From: JACKII01 sp965202745
GTDB lineage: Bacteria; Pseudomonadota; Alphaproteobacteria; Bin95
DNA length: 64,000 bases
Assembly: GCA_965202745.1 (NCBI GenBank)
Contig: CBDBCB010000016.1
Span: 150,500 to 214,499, forward strand
Reading direction: 5' to 3'
The number at the start of each line of letters is the position of its first letter. The stretch's first letter is position 1. Both the position numbers and the translations under genes were made by a program. This document shows, piece after piece, positions 25,318 to 34,349 of this stretch. The notes under the pieces are model-generated. The model was given only the letters and a program-made list of their open reading frames with translations. It was not told where the DNA came from and ran no database searches.

Positions 25318-26102
25318 ATGCCAGCCTTCGAAAACATCCTTTATGCGGTTGAGCGGGGTCGCGCGCGCATTACCCTGAACCGGCCATTGAAGCGCAACGC
25401 GCTTTCTATCGCCGTGCAGGAGGAGTTGAACCGCGCACTGTGGGAAGCGAACAATGACAAGGCGGTGCATTGCGTGATCCTGCGGGGGGCTGGCTCCAGC
25501 TTCTGCGCGGGCTATGACTTGACGCCGTCGCCGAACACCTCTCAGATAGCGGGGACGGACGAGGCCGCCACCTACCGCGATGGCGGCATCTACAACCAGC
25601 CGACCATCGACGATGATATTTGGCGGCTGGAGAAGGCACAGCGGGAGCGGATGGCGCTCTTTGACATGCATAAGCCGGTAATTGCGCAGGTGCATGGTTT
25701 TTGCATTGCGGGCCGCAGTGGGCGAAGCGGCTGCTGTTGACCGGCGATACGGTGACAGGGGCAGAGGCTGCCCCCATCGGATTGGTGCTGAAGAGCGTGT
25801 CGGCGGACATGCTGGAAGCAGAAGTTGAAGGCGTGGCCGACCGGCTGGCGAAGGTGGACCCGGATCTGCTGGCTGCCAACAAGCGCATCGTCAACCTGGG
25901 CCTGGAACTGATGGGGGCCAGAACCCTGCAACGGATGGCGGCGGAGAACGATGCCAGAGCGCACCTGGCACCGGGCACTGCTACCTTCCGGCAAGTGGCG
26001 AAGGAGCAGGGGCTGAAAGCGGCACTTCAGGGGCGTGGCGACGGCCGTGCGCGGGTCCATGGCCCGGAAGTGAGGGATGCAAACGGGCGTTTGGTGGATT
26101 GA
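25318..26102 (+). pseudogene. enoyl-CoA hydratase/isomerase with internal deletion
   Basis: The N-terminal part (ALWEANNDKAVHCVILRGAG, SSFCAGYDLTPSP, KPVIAQVHGFCIAG) is normal crotonase with the first oxyanion-hole segment. At about 25710 it jumps to GPQWAKRLLLTGDTVTGAEA in another frame, which runs to 26102. Compared with homologues about 40-45 codons are missing, including the second oxyanion-hole glycine region and active-site acidic residues. The deletion also shifts the frame. The family hydrates or isomerises enoyl-CoA intermediates; the true substrate is unknown. Confidence 0.8.
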
Positions 26103-26216
26103 GGCGGCTACTGCTCTCGTTGCCGTATTCAACGGGGTTTCCTTTCCCGCGGATGCGGGTACCTATGCCAAAAAGCGTTACAAAGTGCCGACTCTAAAAG
26201 TAGCGCTCAGGAATGG

Positions 26217-26247
26217 CCCCCCATTGTCGTGGGGGCGGGGGTTTTTA
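26217..26247 (+). terminator. intrinsic terminator between convergent genes
   Basis: Stem ccccc / ggggg with loop attgtcgt, then a G-run and ttttta on the + strand. It sits between the enoyl-CoA hydratase remnant and the xerD 3' end. Confidence 0.55.
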
Positions 26248-26277
26248 TACAATCACCCAGGTACGAAATTGCGCGAG

Positions 26278-27180
26278 CTACCCCGCGAGCGGGTGGTGCT
26301 CCAGCACCAAGGAGCGGCGGCGCTCCTCCAGAACGTGGGTGTAGATCTGGGTCGTGCCGATGTCGGCATGGCCGAGCAGGGTCTGAAGGGCCCGCAGATC
26401 GGCACCGTGGGCCAGCAGATGGGTGGCGAAGGCGTGGCGCAGCACGTGGGATGAGACTTTGGCAGGGTCCAGCCCCGCCTCCAGCGCCAGCGCCTTCAGC
26501 AGTTGGCCCACCCGGCGGCGGGTCAGGTAGCCCTCCTTGCTGCGCGACGGAAACAGCCAGCGGGCCTGGCGTGGCTCTGCAATAAACCCGCCGCGGACAG
26601 CCATATAAGCTGCCAGAGCCTCTGCGGCGGCGCTGCCGACGGGAACCATGCGCTCGCGGCCCCCTTTGCCCACCAGCCAGATAACGCCGCTCTCCGCACC
26701 CTGGCGGGCGGCGGTGGCGGGGAGGCTGACCAGTTCGGTAATGCGCAGGCCGCTCGCGTAGAGCAGCTCCAGCATGGCGGTGAGGCGCAGGCCCTCCGGC
26801 CCCTCCATGCTGCGGGCGGCGTCGAGCAAGGCTTCAACTTCGCGCTCCGAGAGGAGCTTGGGCAGAGCTTTGCCGGTGCGGGGGGCGTCGAGCATCGTGG
26901 TGGGGTCGTCGCCTCGCTGCCCCTCGCTGACAAGGAAGCGGTAGAACTGGCGCAGGGCGGACAGACGCCGGGCCTGGGTGCGGGGCGATAGACCGGTAGC
27001 GGCAAGGATTTGCAGCGCCTGGCTGATGTCTGCCGGATCGGCCGCGCTGAGGTTGACCGGGTGCAGAATAGTACCGGCGGATGCCAGGTCGCGGCGGTAG
27101 GCTTCTACCGTATTGACGGCGGCACCGCGCTCGGCAGCCATCATCTCAAGGAATGCCTCGACGTTGGGGTCCGACGGCAA
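26278..27180 (-). CDS. xerD: site-specific tyrosine recombinase XerD/XerC
   Basis: 300 residues if started at TTG 27180; the frame is open to 27249, overlapping the upstream gene. N-terminal SAM-like core-binding domain (VEAFLEMMAAERG..., TVEAYRRDL). The catalytic set is visible: Arg in YASGLRITEL, Lys in VGKGGRERMVP, HVLRHAFATHLL, GHADIGTTQIYTHV (His and Tyr). It acts with its partner at dif to resolve chromosome dimers. The 3' position after the antifreeze-like gene resembles Rhodospirillales order. XerD is preferred over XerC on general similarity only. Confidence 0.9.
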   Translation of the reverse strand: MPSDPNVEAFLEMMAAERGAAVNTVEAYRRDLASAGTILHPVNLSAADPADISQALQILAATGLSPRTQARRLSALRQFYRFLVSEGQRGDDPTTMLDAPRTGKALPKLLSEREVEALLDAARSMEGPEGLRLTAMLELLYASGLRITELVSLPATAARQGAESGVIWLVGKGGRERMVPVGSAAAEALAAYMAVRGGFIAEPRQARWLFPSRSKEGYLTRRRVGQLLKALALEAGLDPAKVSSHVLRHAFATHLLAHGADLRALQTLLGHADIGTTQIYTHVLEERRRSLVLEHHPLAG

Positions 27181-27202
27181 TTGTTTGCCTGGCGCCTGTT
27201 GC

Positions 27203-28792
27203 TCAGAGGCCGCTGGCAACCGCCAGCTCCAGCGCCAGGGCATGGGCATGGCCCGGATGGACGCGCGCCAACAGGCGAACGGCTGTCACTTGCAGGCCGA
27301 TGTCGGTGGTCGGCGCGTCAGAGAGCGCAGCCAGCGCCCGCAATGTGGCCTCCCCTGGGGCTTTCTCCGCCAGCTTGAGCATTGGATAGGAAACGCTCTT
27401 CCGCTTGATCTTGGGCGAGGGCGTCAGGGCAAATCCGGTGCCGAGTGCACCCAGCATGCCGCCCACCAACTGTTGCTGGGCGTCGCTCGGCTTGGCGGCA
27501 TTCTTCCATGCGGACCACCACTGCTCGGCCGGTGGCAGGCGCTCACCTGCTAGCGCGAGCATGGCGTAGCTTGCGTCCTGGCTGACGGCGCCGGCGGGCA
27601 GCAGGGCCGCCGCGCTCTGGGCACCGCGCCAGGCAGAGATGGCGTTGTGGTTCTGGGCCAGCAGAGCCGCCCGGAGCGCATCGCGGATGAATTCTGGATC
27701 GGACCCTGCCAGATCCAGCTTGGCGATGGTGCCCAGGGTGAAGGGCGCGAGCTGGGTAATCAGCCCCTGCTGTTGGGCGACGCGCCACAGGTCCTGCAAT
27801 GCAGGCAAGCGCTCGGCCACGGTCTGGGCGAAAGCGGCCTTGCGGTAGGCGGGGCCAACGCCTTCGCTGCCACCGCCCTCCAGGTACAATTGGGCCAAGG
27901 TGTCGACCTGGCCCGCGTTGAAAGCGACGGCGCGCTCCATGGCGTTGGTGCGCATCTCGAACGGCAGGTTGGGGTTACGGCCCAGGCTGGCCATGACGGG
28001 GGCTGGAGCGTCGGGCAGGCTCTCGCCAGCGTCTGGGCGAAGACGTATGTAGCGGTACATGGCAGCATGCAGCGGTGTGACCGGGACAAGGCCCGCCGGG
28101 CGGGCGCGGTCCGGGTATTGCATGGCGAGGAACATGGCTGCGAACGTGTCGTCCGGCGCGGCATCCGGCAGGCTGCCCAGCATGGCGGACGCGGTGGCTT
28201 CGCTGGTCCATGCCTCGACCTGCAGGCAGAAGGCGCGCAGGGGCTGCAAGGCCTCAACCGCCGTCGCGACAGCATTGACCAGCATCAGGTTGCAGGCGCC
28301 GGAAAGGTCAAAGCGAAGCAGGCGGACATCGGCTTCCCCTGCCAGCAGTGCGGCGTCGCGGAACTGCCCGGGCGCGCGGCCCGCCAGGGTCAGGGTATCG
28401 TCACTTGCGCCCAGCCGGGCCAGGGCAGCCACCCGGTGGCTGAGGAGGGAGGGGCTCTGCGTCTCCCCCTGCGAAGCGGCTGGCGGCGGGGCAGCGGCCG
28501 CGCCCAGCATGGCGGCGAGCGCCCGGTGGGCTGCCAGGTAGGGGCTGGCACCCCGGACGGTTGTAAATGCCTCAGCCAGACCGTCCCGGCTGCTGCCTAC
28601 CCACAGCGCATCGGCCAGGCCAAGCTGTGACGGTTCCGCCGTGCCGACCTGCTGGGGGTCAGTGTCGATGAAGCGGATATTCTGAGCGTCGGCAGCGCCG
28701 GGCAACAGCCAGATGATGGCGGCCAGCGCCAAAATGGCGGCAACCGGCCGAAGGCCTGCCCAACCGGTGTATGTCCTAATTGAAGCGGGCAT
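27203..28792 (-). CDS. large periplasmic or secreted protein of unknown function (annotated elsewhere as 'antifreeze' polyprotein)
   Basis: 529 residues from ATG 28792. Signal peptide (PVAAILALAAIIWLLPGAADA, ending about residue 32), then an alanine/leucine-rich all-helical repeat-like body with no catalytic motif. Homologues next to aroK in Rhodospirillales carry the label 'antifreeze glycopeptide polyprotein', which reflects alanine richness, not function. The helical repeats suggest a TPR/SEL-like scaffold in the periplasm. Its start overlaps a 45-residue membrane protein gene by 17 bases, and it precedes xerD. Function unknown. Confidence 0.75.
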   Translation of the reverse strand: MPASIRTYTGWAGLRPVAAILALAAIIWLLPGAADAQNIRFIDTDPQQVGTAEPSQLGLADALWVGSSRDGLAEAFTTVRGASPYLAAHRALAAMLGAAAAPPPAASQGETQSPSLLSHRVAALARLGASDDTLTLAGRAPGQFRDAALLAGEADVRLLRFDLSGACNLMLVNAVATAVEALQPLRAFCLQVEAWTSEATASAMLGSLPDAAPDDTFAAMFLAMQYPDRARPAGLVPVTPLHAAMYRYIRLRPDAGESLPDAPAPVMASLGRNPNLPFEMRTNAMERAVAFNAGQVDTLAQLYLEGGGSEGVGPAYRKAAFAQTVAERLPALQDLWRVAQQQGLITQLAPFTLGTIAKLDLAGSDPEFIRDALRAALLAQNHNAISAWRGAQSAAALLPAGAVSQDASYAMLALAGERLPPAEQWWSAWKNAAKPSDAQQQLVGGMLGALGTGFALTPSPKIKRKSVSYPMLKLAEKAPGEATLRALAALSDAPTTDIGLQVTAVRLLARVHPGHAHALALELAVASGL

Positions 28793-28913
28793 CTGGCAAT
28801 GTCTTTTCAATGGTTTCGGTCGGCGGCGGCACCTCACCCATGGCGATATACAGCGCGCCGCCTAGCGCAGCCAGGACAATCAGTACGAAGAAAGCGCCGA
28901 TGATCTGACCCAT
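28776..28913 (-). CDS. 45-residue single-helix membrane protein
   Basis: From ATG 28913: MGQIIGAFFVLIVLAALGGA then LYIAMGEVPPPTETIEKTLP and DARFN, stop TAG. One hydrophobic helix at residues 4-25 followed by a short charged tail with a triple proline. Its last 17 bases overlap the start of the periplasmic protein gene (ATG 28792), an arrangement expected for translational coupling. Too short for usual gene-length cut-offs. The divergent gene is aroK. It may anchor or partner the downstream periplasmic protein. Coding status is inferred from composition, start context and overlap. Confidence 0.65.
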   Translation of the reverse strand: MGQIIGAFFVLIVLAALGGALYIAMGEVPPPTETIEKTLPDARFN

Positions 28914-29046
28914 TTGCCTAACCTATCTGCGGAGGCCTTGCAGCCCCCTGGAGAACATCGCTTTTCTGTGCGGGCGTCAATTTAACGGATTCCTGCCATG
29001 CGGACAGCTTGACGATTATACCATTCCTGCGCCATGGAAGCGCACC

Positions 29047-29646
29047 ATGAATGATACATCAATAGCAAGCTCCGATAACGCAGCCGAAATCGTCGCCCGT
29101 CCTGACCGCACCATTGTCCTGGTGGGGATGATGGGCGTCGGCAAAAGCACCGTTGGCAAGCGCCTGGCTCACCGGCTGGGCGTGGCCTTCATCGATGCCG
29201 ATGCCGAAATCGAAAAGGCCGCGGGCCTGACCATCACCGAAATCTTCGAGAAGTACGGCGAGCCGCACTTCCGCGACGGCGAACGGCGGGTGATCGCCCG
29301 GCTGTTGCGGGACGAACCGGCCCATGTGCTGGCAGCCGGTGGCGGGGCGTTTAACGATCCCGAAACGCGGCAACTGATTGCTGAGCGGGCCATATCGGTT
29401 TGGTTGTCGGCCGATGTGGAAGTTCTGTCGGGCCGGGTGGCCAAGCGCAGCAACCGGCCCATGCTGGAAGGCGGCGACGGCATCCTGGAGCGGCTGCAAA
29501 CGCTGTCTGCGGAACGTGACCCGGTCTACGCCCTGGCCGATATGCAGATCGACACGACCGAGGGCAATCCGGAAGACAGCGTCAGCCGGGTCATTCAAGC
29601 GTTGCAAGAAAGGGGCCTGATGAAGGTCTACGAAAACCGGCAATGA
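29047..29646 (+). CDS. aroK: shikimate kinase
   Basis: 199 residues. P-loop GMMGVGKSTVGKRLA (~residues 27-41), shikimate-binding DADAEIE and FRDGERRVI, and the AAGGGAF motif (~99-105). It phosphorylates shikimate in aromatic amino acid synthesis. A ~20-residue N-terminal extension precedes the kinase core, common in alphaproteobacteria. Overlaps aroB by four bases (ATGA), so the two are coupled. Confidence 0.96.
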   Translation: MNDTSIASSDNAAEIVARPDRTIVLVGMMGVGKSTVGKRLAHRLGVAFIDADAEIEKAAGLTITEIFEKYGEPHFRDGERRVIARLLRDEPAHVLAAGGGAFNDPETRQLIAERAISVWLSADVEVLSGRVAKRSNRPMLEGGDGILERLQTLSAERDPVYALADMQIDTTEGNPEDSVSRVIQALQERGLMKVYENRQ

Positions 29647-30773
29647 GCGCTATTCAAACATTGAAAGTGGACCTGGCCGGCGACGCGCAGAACCGGTCCT
29701 ATGATATTCTGATCGGCAGCGGCCTGATTGCGCAGGCAGGGGCGCTGATTGCCGAGCGGCTGCCGGGACGGCGGGCGGTGATTCTGACCGATACGGCGGT
29801 GGGGCCGCTTTATGCGGAGAAATTGCAGGCATCGCTGGAGGCTGCGGGCATAGCCTCGGAAGTGATGACCATCCCGTCGGGGGAGGCGTCCAAGAGCTTC
29901 GACCTGCTGCAGGACTTGTTGAATCTGGCGCTGGACGCAGGACTCGACCGTAAGAGCTTCCTGGTGGCGCTGGGCGGCGGCGTGGTCGGCGATCTGGGCG
30001 GCTTCCTGGCGGCGATCCTGCTGCGCGGTATCGACTATGTGCAGGTGCCGACGACGCTGCTGAGCCAGGTGGATAGCTCGGTCGGCGGCAAGACGGCCAT
30101 TAACACGCGGCATGGCAAGAACCTGGTCGGTGCGTTCCATCAGCCGCGGCTGGTGCTGGCGGATATTGATACCCTTGCCAGCCTGCCGAAGCGCGAATTG
30201 CTGGCAGGCTACGCGGAGGTTGCCAAGTACGGCCTGATCGACCGGCCGGAATTCTGGTCCTGGCTGGAGACGCACCACGAGAAGGTGCTGAACCAGGAGC
30301 CGGTGGAACTGGCAGAAGCGGTGCGGGTCAGTTGCCTCGCCAAGGCTGAGGTAGTGGCGCAGGACGAGCGCGAGGGCGGCGTGCGGGCGCTTCTGAACCT
30401 TGGGCATACCTTCGGCCATGCGATGGAGGCAGAGGCCGGTTATGGCGGCCAGGTGCTGCATGGTGAGGCGGTCTCGGTCGGCATGGCGCTCGCGTTCCGG
30501 CACTCGGCCCGGCTGGAACTCTGCGAGGCGGCAGACGTGGCGCGGGTGGAGAAGCACCTGACGGAAGTGGGATTGCCTGTCGCGCCGCTGGAAGTCATGG
30601 GCCAGCAACCGCCGACGATCCCTGAACTGATGGCGCGGATGGCGTCGGACAAGAAAGCCGAGGACGGGCAACCGACCCTGATCCTGGCGCGGGGCATCGG
30701 CCAGAGCTTCGTCGCCAAGAACGCCGACGCAGCGGAGGTCGAGCGGACTTGGGCCGAGGCGCTGGCCGGATAA
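29643..30773 (+). CDS. aroB: 3-dehydroquinate synthase
   Basis: 376 residues. NAD and metal-binding motifs: ALGGGVVGDLGGFLAA (~residues 101-116), QVPTTLLSQVDSSVGGKTAIN, and LNLGHTFGHAMEAE (zinc-binding His). It converts DAHP to 3-dehydroquinate, the second shikimate-pathway step. Coupled to aroK. Intact and of normal length. Confidence 0.97.
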   Translation: MSAIQTLKVDLAGDAQNRSYDILIGSGLIAQAGALIAERLPGRRAVILTDTAVGPLYAEKLQASLEAAGIASEVMTIPSGEASKSFDLLQDLLNLALDAGLDRKSFLVALGGGVVGDLGGFLAAILLRGIDYVQVPTTLLSQVDSSVGGKTAINTRHGKNLVGAFHQPRLVLADIDTLASLPKRELLAGYAEVAKYGLIDRPEFWSWLETHHEKVLNQEPVELAEAVRVSCLAKAEVVAQDEREGGVRALLNLGHTFGHAMEAEAGYGGQVLHGEAVSVGMALAFRHSARLELCEAADVARVEKHLTEVGLPVAPLEVMGQQPPTIPELMARMASDKKAEDGQPTLILARGIGQSFVAKNADAAEVERTWAEALAG

Positions 30774-30852
30774 TCGCCCGCCGGACTTGACGATGGCAGG
30801 GCATTCGACGGCATAGTTCGGTCATCTGAATGAATGCTGAGGAACCGCGCCC

Positions 30853-31826
30853 ATGACCATCGACTATCCAAATTCCGCCGGGTGGCGGGACTTCCCCCGC
30901 TATCCGGACTCTGCCGTCGAAATTCTGGACCCGCGCTTCGCCTCTATCCGCATCTTCTCAGCCGCTGTGGAGCGGCTCTACACAGGGTGCCGCTGGTCGG
31001 AGGGGCCGGTATGGATCGGCGATGGACGCTACTGCTGTGGAGCGACATCCCCAATCAGCGCATCCTGAAGTGGGAGGAAGAAACCGGGGAGACCAGCATC
31101 TTCTGCAAGCCCAGCGACTTCGCCAATGGCAACACGCGCGACCGTCAGGGCCGCCTGGTTACCTGCCATCACGCCCGCAAGCTGACCCGCACGGAGTATG
31201 ACGGCTCCATCACCGTTCTGGCTGACAGCTATGACGGCAAGAAGCTGAACTCGCCGAACGACGTGGTAGTGAAGTCCGATGGTTCCATTTGGTTCACGGA
31301 CCCGATGTTCGGCATCCTCGGCAATTACGAGGGCAACAAGGCCCCGGCGGAACTGCCCATGTGCGTCTACCGGCTGGACCCGGACACGGGCGCGATGACG
31401 GTGATCGCCGATGATATCGACGGGCCGAACGGGCTCTGCTTCTCGCCGGATGAGAGCATTCTCTACGTGGTTGCCAGCCGGTCGGAGCCGACGCGGACAA
31501 TCGTCGCCTACGACATGTCGAGCGACGGCGTGAGTGTGCAGAAGGCCACCAAGCGTGTGCACATCGACGCCGGGCCGGGCGGCACGCCAGACGGCATGCG
31601 CTGCGACACCGACGGCAACCTATGGTGTGGCTGGGGCATGGGCTCCGCGGCGCTGGACGGCGTCATGGTATTCGCACCGGACGGCGCGGCCATTGGCCGG
31701 ATAGAGCTGCCGGAGCGCTGTGCCAACGTCTGCTTCGGCGGCTTGGAGCGGAACCGCCTGTTCATGGCGGCGAGCTAGTCGCTCTATGCGGTCTATGTGA
31801 ACGCGCAGGGGGTGGCTGGGGGATAG
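30853..31826 (+). pseudogene. SMP-30/gluconolactonase-like protein, frameshift plus in-frame TAG
   Basis: ATG 30853 reads MTIDYPNSAGWRDFPRYPDS and RLYTGCRWSEGPVWIGDGRY. The frame is lost at about 31032, where one C is missing from a CTG repeat. The remainder is in the other frame: LLWSDIPNQRILKWEEETGE, LNSPNDVVVKSDGSIWFTDP, GPNGLCFSPDESILYV, GTPDGMRCDTDGNLW. A TAG at 31776-31778 falls six residues before the usual end region (SLYAVYVN...), and the true stop is 31826. The family comprises calcium-dependent lactonases with a six-bladed propeller. Substrate unknown. Confidence 0.85.
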
Positions 31827-31860
31827 AGCGCCTTCAGCTCAATTTGGCACAAAGCAAAAT

Positions 31861-31961
31861 TCTTCAGCCTGAGGCGCGAGCGGAGCGAGCCTCGAAGGCG
31901 GGCGCTGGCTTTTGGTTAGCTCCTTCGAGGGCACCTATCGGTGCCGCCTCAGGATGAAGAA
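31861..31961. repeat. cctgagg / cctcagg inverted-repeat element
   Basis: Outer arms ttcttcagcctgagg and cctcaggatgaagaa are inverted repeats with one mismatch. Inside are gcctcgaagg and ccttcgagg, again paired. Palindromes with this cctcaggatga edge are common dispersed repeats in alphaproteobacteria. It separates the SMP-30 remnant from recO (convergent), so it may also end transcription. Confidence 0.6.
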
Positions 31962-31978
31962 ACAAAGGGACGCGTTCA

Positions 31979-32692
31979 CTATGCCTCAAACAAATCCGCC
32001 AGCCGGTAGCGGGCAGGGGGCAGATCCTTGTGAATGCCGCCAAAGGCATCCCGCTTCAGAAAGTGGCCGGTCAGCCGCAGCCCGGTATGGATATCCGCGT
32101 CGGTGAAGTTGTCCGCACCGGCCAGAAAGTCCGGTAGTGGCAGGAGCCGGTCGGCCAACTCGCCTGCCGCTTCAGCCGTCACCGCCGCGCCGGTGCGGGG
32201 GGAGACGTAGGCTAGCCCCTCGGTCGCGCCGGTACGGGCGCAGCGGTCAAGCGCCAAGCCAAAGCCCAGGACCGACAATAGCCCTAATTCCCAGACGATA
32301 TAGCCGGCAGGCCAAGCCTCGGTTTCCAGCATATCCAGAAAGGCCAGCAGACCGTGGTAGACGCCGGGCATGGGCTCGCGCTCCGGCAGGACGGTGGCGA
32401 CGGCGCAGGCTGACGCAATGCCCGAAAGCCGACGCCGGTCTTCCAGCCAGTAGGAGGCGTGGGCCCGGTCGACCTCATAGCCCAGCGTGCCCAGATGATC
32501 AGCGAGCCTGGCTCGCCAGGTGATTTGCATGACCGAGCCGGGCTGCATCTCATGCGCGCGCTTGCGCGATGCGCCGCCCTGAATCAGGCCCGCATGACGG
32601 CCATGCTCTGCGGTTAGAAGTTGGGCGACCGCGTGGCCTTCGCCGTGCGGTTCCGCTGACAGCAGGATACCGCGGTCGGCCCACTCAATCAC
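31979..32692 (-). CDS. recO: DNA repair protein RecO
   Basis: 237 residues. N-terminal OB-fold (EWADRGILLSAEPHGEGHAV) and a central helical domain (PAGYIVWELGLLSVLGFGLAL) with one CARTG-type cysteine; the full four-cysteine zinc site is not present. It loads RecA with RecR at single-strand gaps. It lies 28 bases after era at the end of the rsh-pdxJ-acpS-lepB-rnc-era-recO series, a classic alphaproteobacterial order. Confidence 0.93.
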   Translation of the reverse strand: MIEWADRGILLSAEPHGEGHAVAQLLTAEHGRHAGLIQGGASRKRAHEMQPGSVMQITWRARLADHLGTLGYEVDRAHASYWLEDRRRLSGIASACAVATVLPEREPMPGVYHGLLAFLDMLETEAWPAGYIVWELGLLSVLGFGLALDRCARTGATEGLAYVSPRTGAAVTAEAAGELADRLLPLPDFLAGADNFTDADIHTGLRLTGHFLKRDAFGGIHKDLPPARYRLADLFEA

Positions 32693-32720
32693 GGGGCCAG
32701 CCCATCATGAGAACCGGCCG

Positions 32721-33650
32721 TCAGGCATTGTAGTCGAGGCCCAAGTCGCGGAAATGGCGCTGGTCTTCGTCCCAGCCGAGGCGAACCTTCACCTGAATGA
32801 ACAGGTGGATGGGGGTCTCGTACATCGCTGCCAGTTCTTCTTGGGCGGCACTGCGGATACCCTTGATGCGCGCACCGCCTTTGCCAAGCACGATGGGCTT
32901 CTGGCTGTCGCGGGCGATGTAGATCACCTGGGCAATGCGGATGGCGCCGTTCTGGAATTCCTGCCAGTCCTCGGTCTTGACCGTCAGGTCGTAGGGAAGT
33001 TCGCTATGCAAAGCCATCATCAGCTTTTCGCGGGTCAGTTCCGCGGCCATCAGGCGGTCGGGCATATCCGATAGCTGGTCATCCGGGAACAGCCAGGGTC
33101 CATCCGGCAGGCGGGCGGACAGTTTGGCGAACAGGTCTTCGACCCCGTCGCCATTGATGGCGGCAATCATGAACACGTCCGAGCAATCGACGGCTTCCGT
33201 CACCTGTTGCGCTAACTCAAGCAGGCGCGGGCGTTTGACCCGGTCGATCTTGTTCAGGACGGCGACAACCTCGCGTCCCGCTGTCCGCAGGCGCTCCGCC
33301 ACGGCCTGTGTAGTCCGGTCCATCCCTTTGGTGGCATCGACCAGGAAGCAGACGATGTCGGCGTCTCCTGCCTCGCGCCAGGCGGTCTGCACCATGGCCC
33401 GGTCGAGCCGCCGCTTCGGCTGAAAGATGCCGGGCGTGTCAATGAAGACTACCTGGGTCTGGTCCGCCACGCGGATGCCCAGCACCCGGGTTCGGGTGGT
33501 TTGGGCCTTGGGCGTGACGATGGCCACCTTCGCGCCTACCAAGCGGTTGATCAGCGTGGATTTGCCGACATTCGGCGCGCCGACCAGAGCGATAAGGCCG
33601 GCTTTCTGACCGGCGTTTTGGCCGTCACCGAGTGTTGTTGTTTCAGCCAT
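32721..33650 (-). CDS. era: GTPase Era
   Basis: 309 residues from ATG 33650, which overlaps the rnc stop by eight bases. G1 GAPNVGKST, G2 PKAQTTRTR, G3 DTPGI, G4 NKID are all canonical. The C-terminal KH domain has VLGKGGARIKGIRS. Era binds the 3' end of 16S rRNA during small-subunit maturation. Longer upstream reading (to 33944) lies inside rnc and is not native. Confidence 0.96.
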   Translation of the reverse strand: MAETTTLGDGQNAGQKAGLIALVGAPNVGKSTLINRLVGAKVAIVTPKAQTTRTRVLGIRVADQTQVVFIDTPGIFQPKRRLDRAMVQTAWREAGDADIVCFLVDATKGMDRTTQAVAERLRTAGREVVAVLNKIDRVKRPRLLELAQQVTEAVDCSDVFMIAAINGDGVEDLFAKLSARLPDGPWLFPDDQLSDMPDRLMAAELTREKLMMALHSELPYDLTVKTEDWQEFQNGAIRIAQVIYIARDSQKPIVLGKGGARIKGIRSAAQEELAAMYETPIHLFIQVKVRLGWDEDQRHFRDLGLDYNA

Positions 33651-34332
33651 TTGTGGCTTCCAGTGCTGCCAGCAACAGGGTGGCGGCAGCTTGCTCTGCG
33701 GCGCGCTTGTTCGTGCCGTCTGCTTTAGCCGATTGGCCATTCTCTGCCAGGACCTGAACCGTAAAGACCGGCGCATGGGCCGCGCCTTCCTGGGCGATGA
33801 CCTGGTAGTCCGGCAGGGACATGCCGCGGCCCTGCAGCCATTCCTGTAGAGAGGTTTTAGCATCGTGCGGCGGTTTCGGCGTCGCGTCCAACAGCGTTTC
33901 CCAGTGGCGGTGCACAAAGGCGCGAGCCGGCTCCAGCCCGCCATCCAGATAGAGCGCGCCGATCAGCGCTTCGCAGGCATCGGCAAGCATGGACTCGCGG
34001 GCTCGTCCGGAATCTGCGCGGGCCGACGGTGCGGAGGTGATATGGTGTTCCAGGCCGATGCTCTCCGCCACTTCGGCCAGTGCCTCCCGCCGGACCAGGC
34101 CGACCAGGCGCTTTGACAATGCGCCTTCGTCTTCTGTGGGGAAGCGCTGATAGAGGCGCTCGGCGATATTCAGGCCCAGTACCCGATCGCCCAGAAACTC
34201 CAGCCGCTCGTAGCGATGCCGGCTTTCCTTGCCGCCGGTGCTGGGATGGGTGAGCGCCGCTTGCAGCAATTCCGGCTCGGCGAAGATATGACGGACGAGG
34301 TCGTCCAGTTTCGGGTGCGGATGACCGGGCAA
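33643..34332 (-). CDS. rnc: ribonuclease III
   Basis: 229 residues. Catalytic signature ERLEFLGDRVLGL (~residues 43-55), acidic cluster ADACEALIGALYLDGG (~119-134), and a C-terminal double-stranded-RNA-binding domain (AKTSLQEWLQGRG... to NKRAAEQAAATLLLAAL). It processes rRNA precursors and structured mRNAs. Sits between lepB and era in the usual order, overlapping era. Confidence 0.96.
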   Translation of the reverse strand: MPGHPHPKLDDLVRHIFAEPELLQAALTHPSTGGKESRHRYERLEFLGDRVLGLNIAERLYQRFPTEDEGALSKRLVGLVRREALAEVAESIGLEHHITSAPSARADSGRARESMLADACEALIGALYLDGGLEPARAFVHRHWETLLDATPKPPHDAKTSLQEWLQGRGMSLPDYQVIAQEGAAHAPVFTVQVLAENGQSAKADGTNKRAAEQAAATLLLAALEATNG

Positions 34333-34349
34333 AATGGTTCCCTGCCGCC

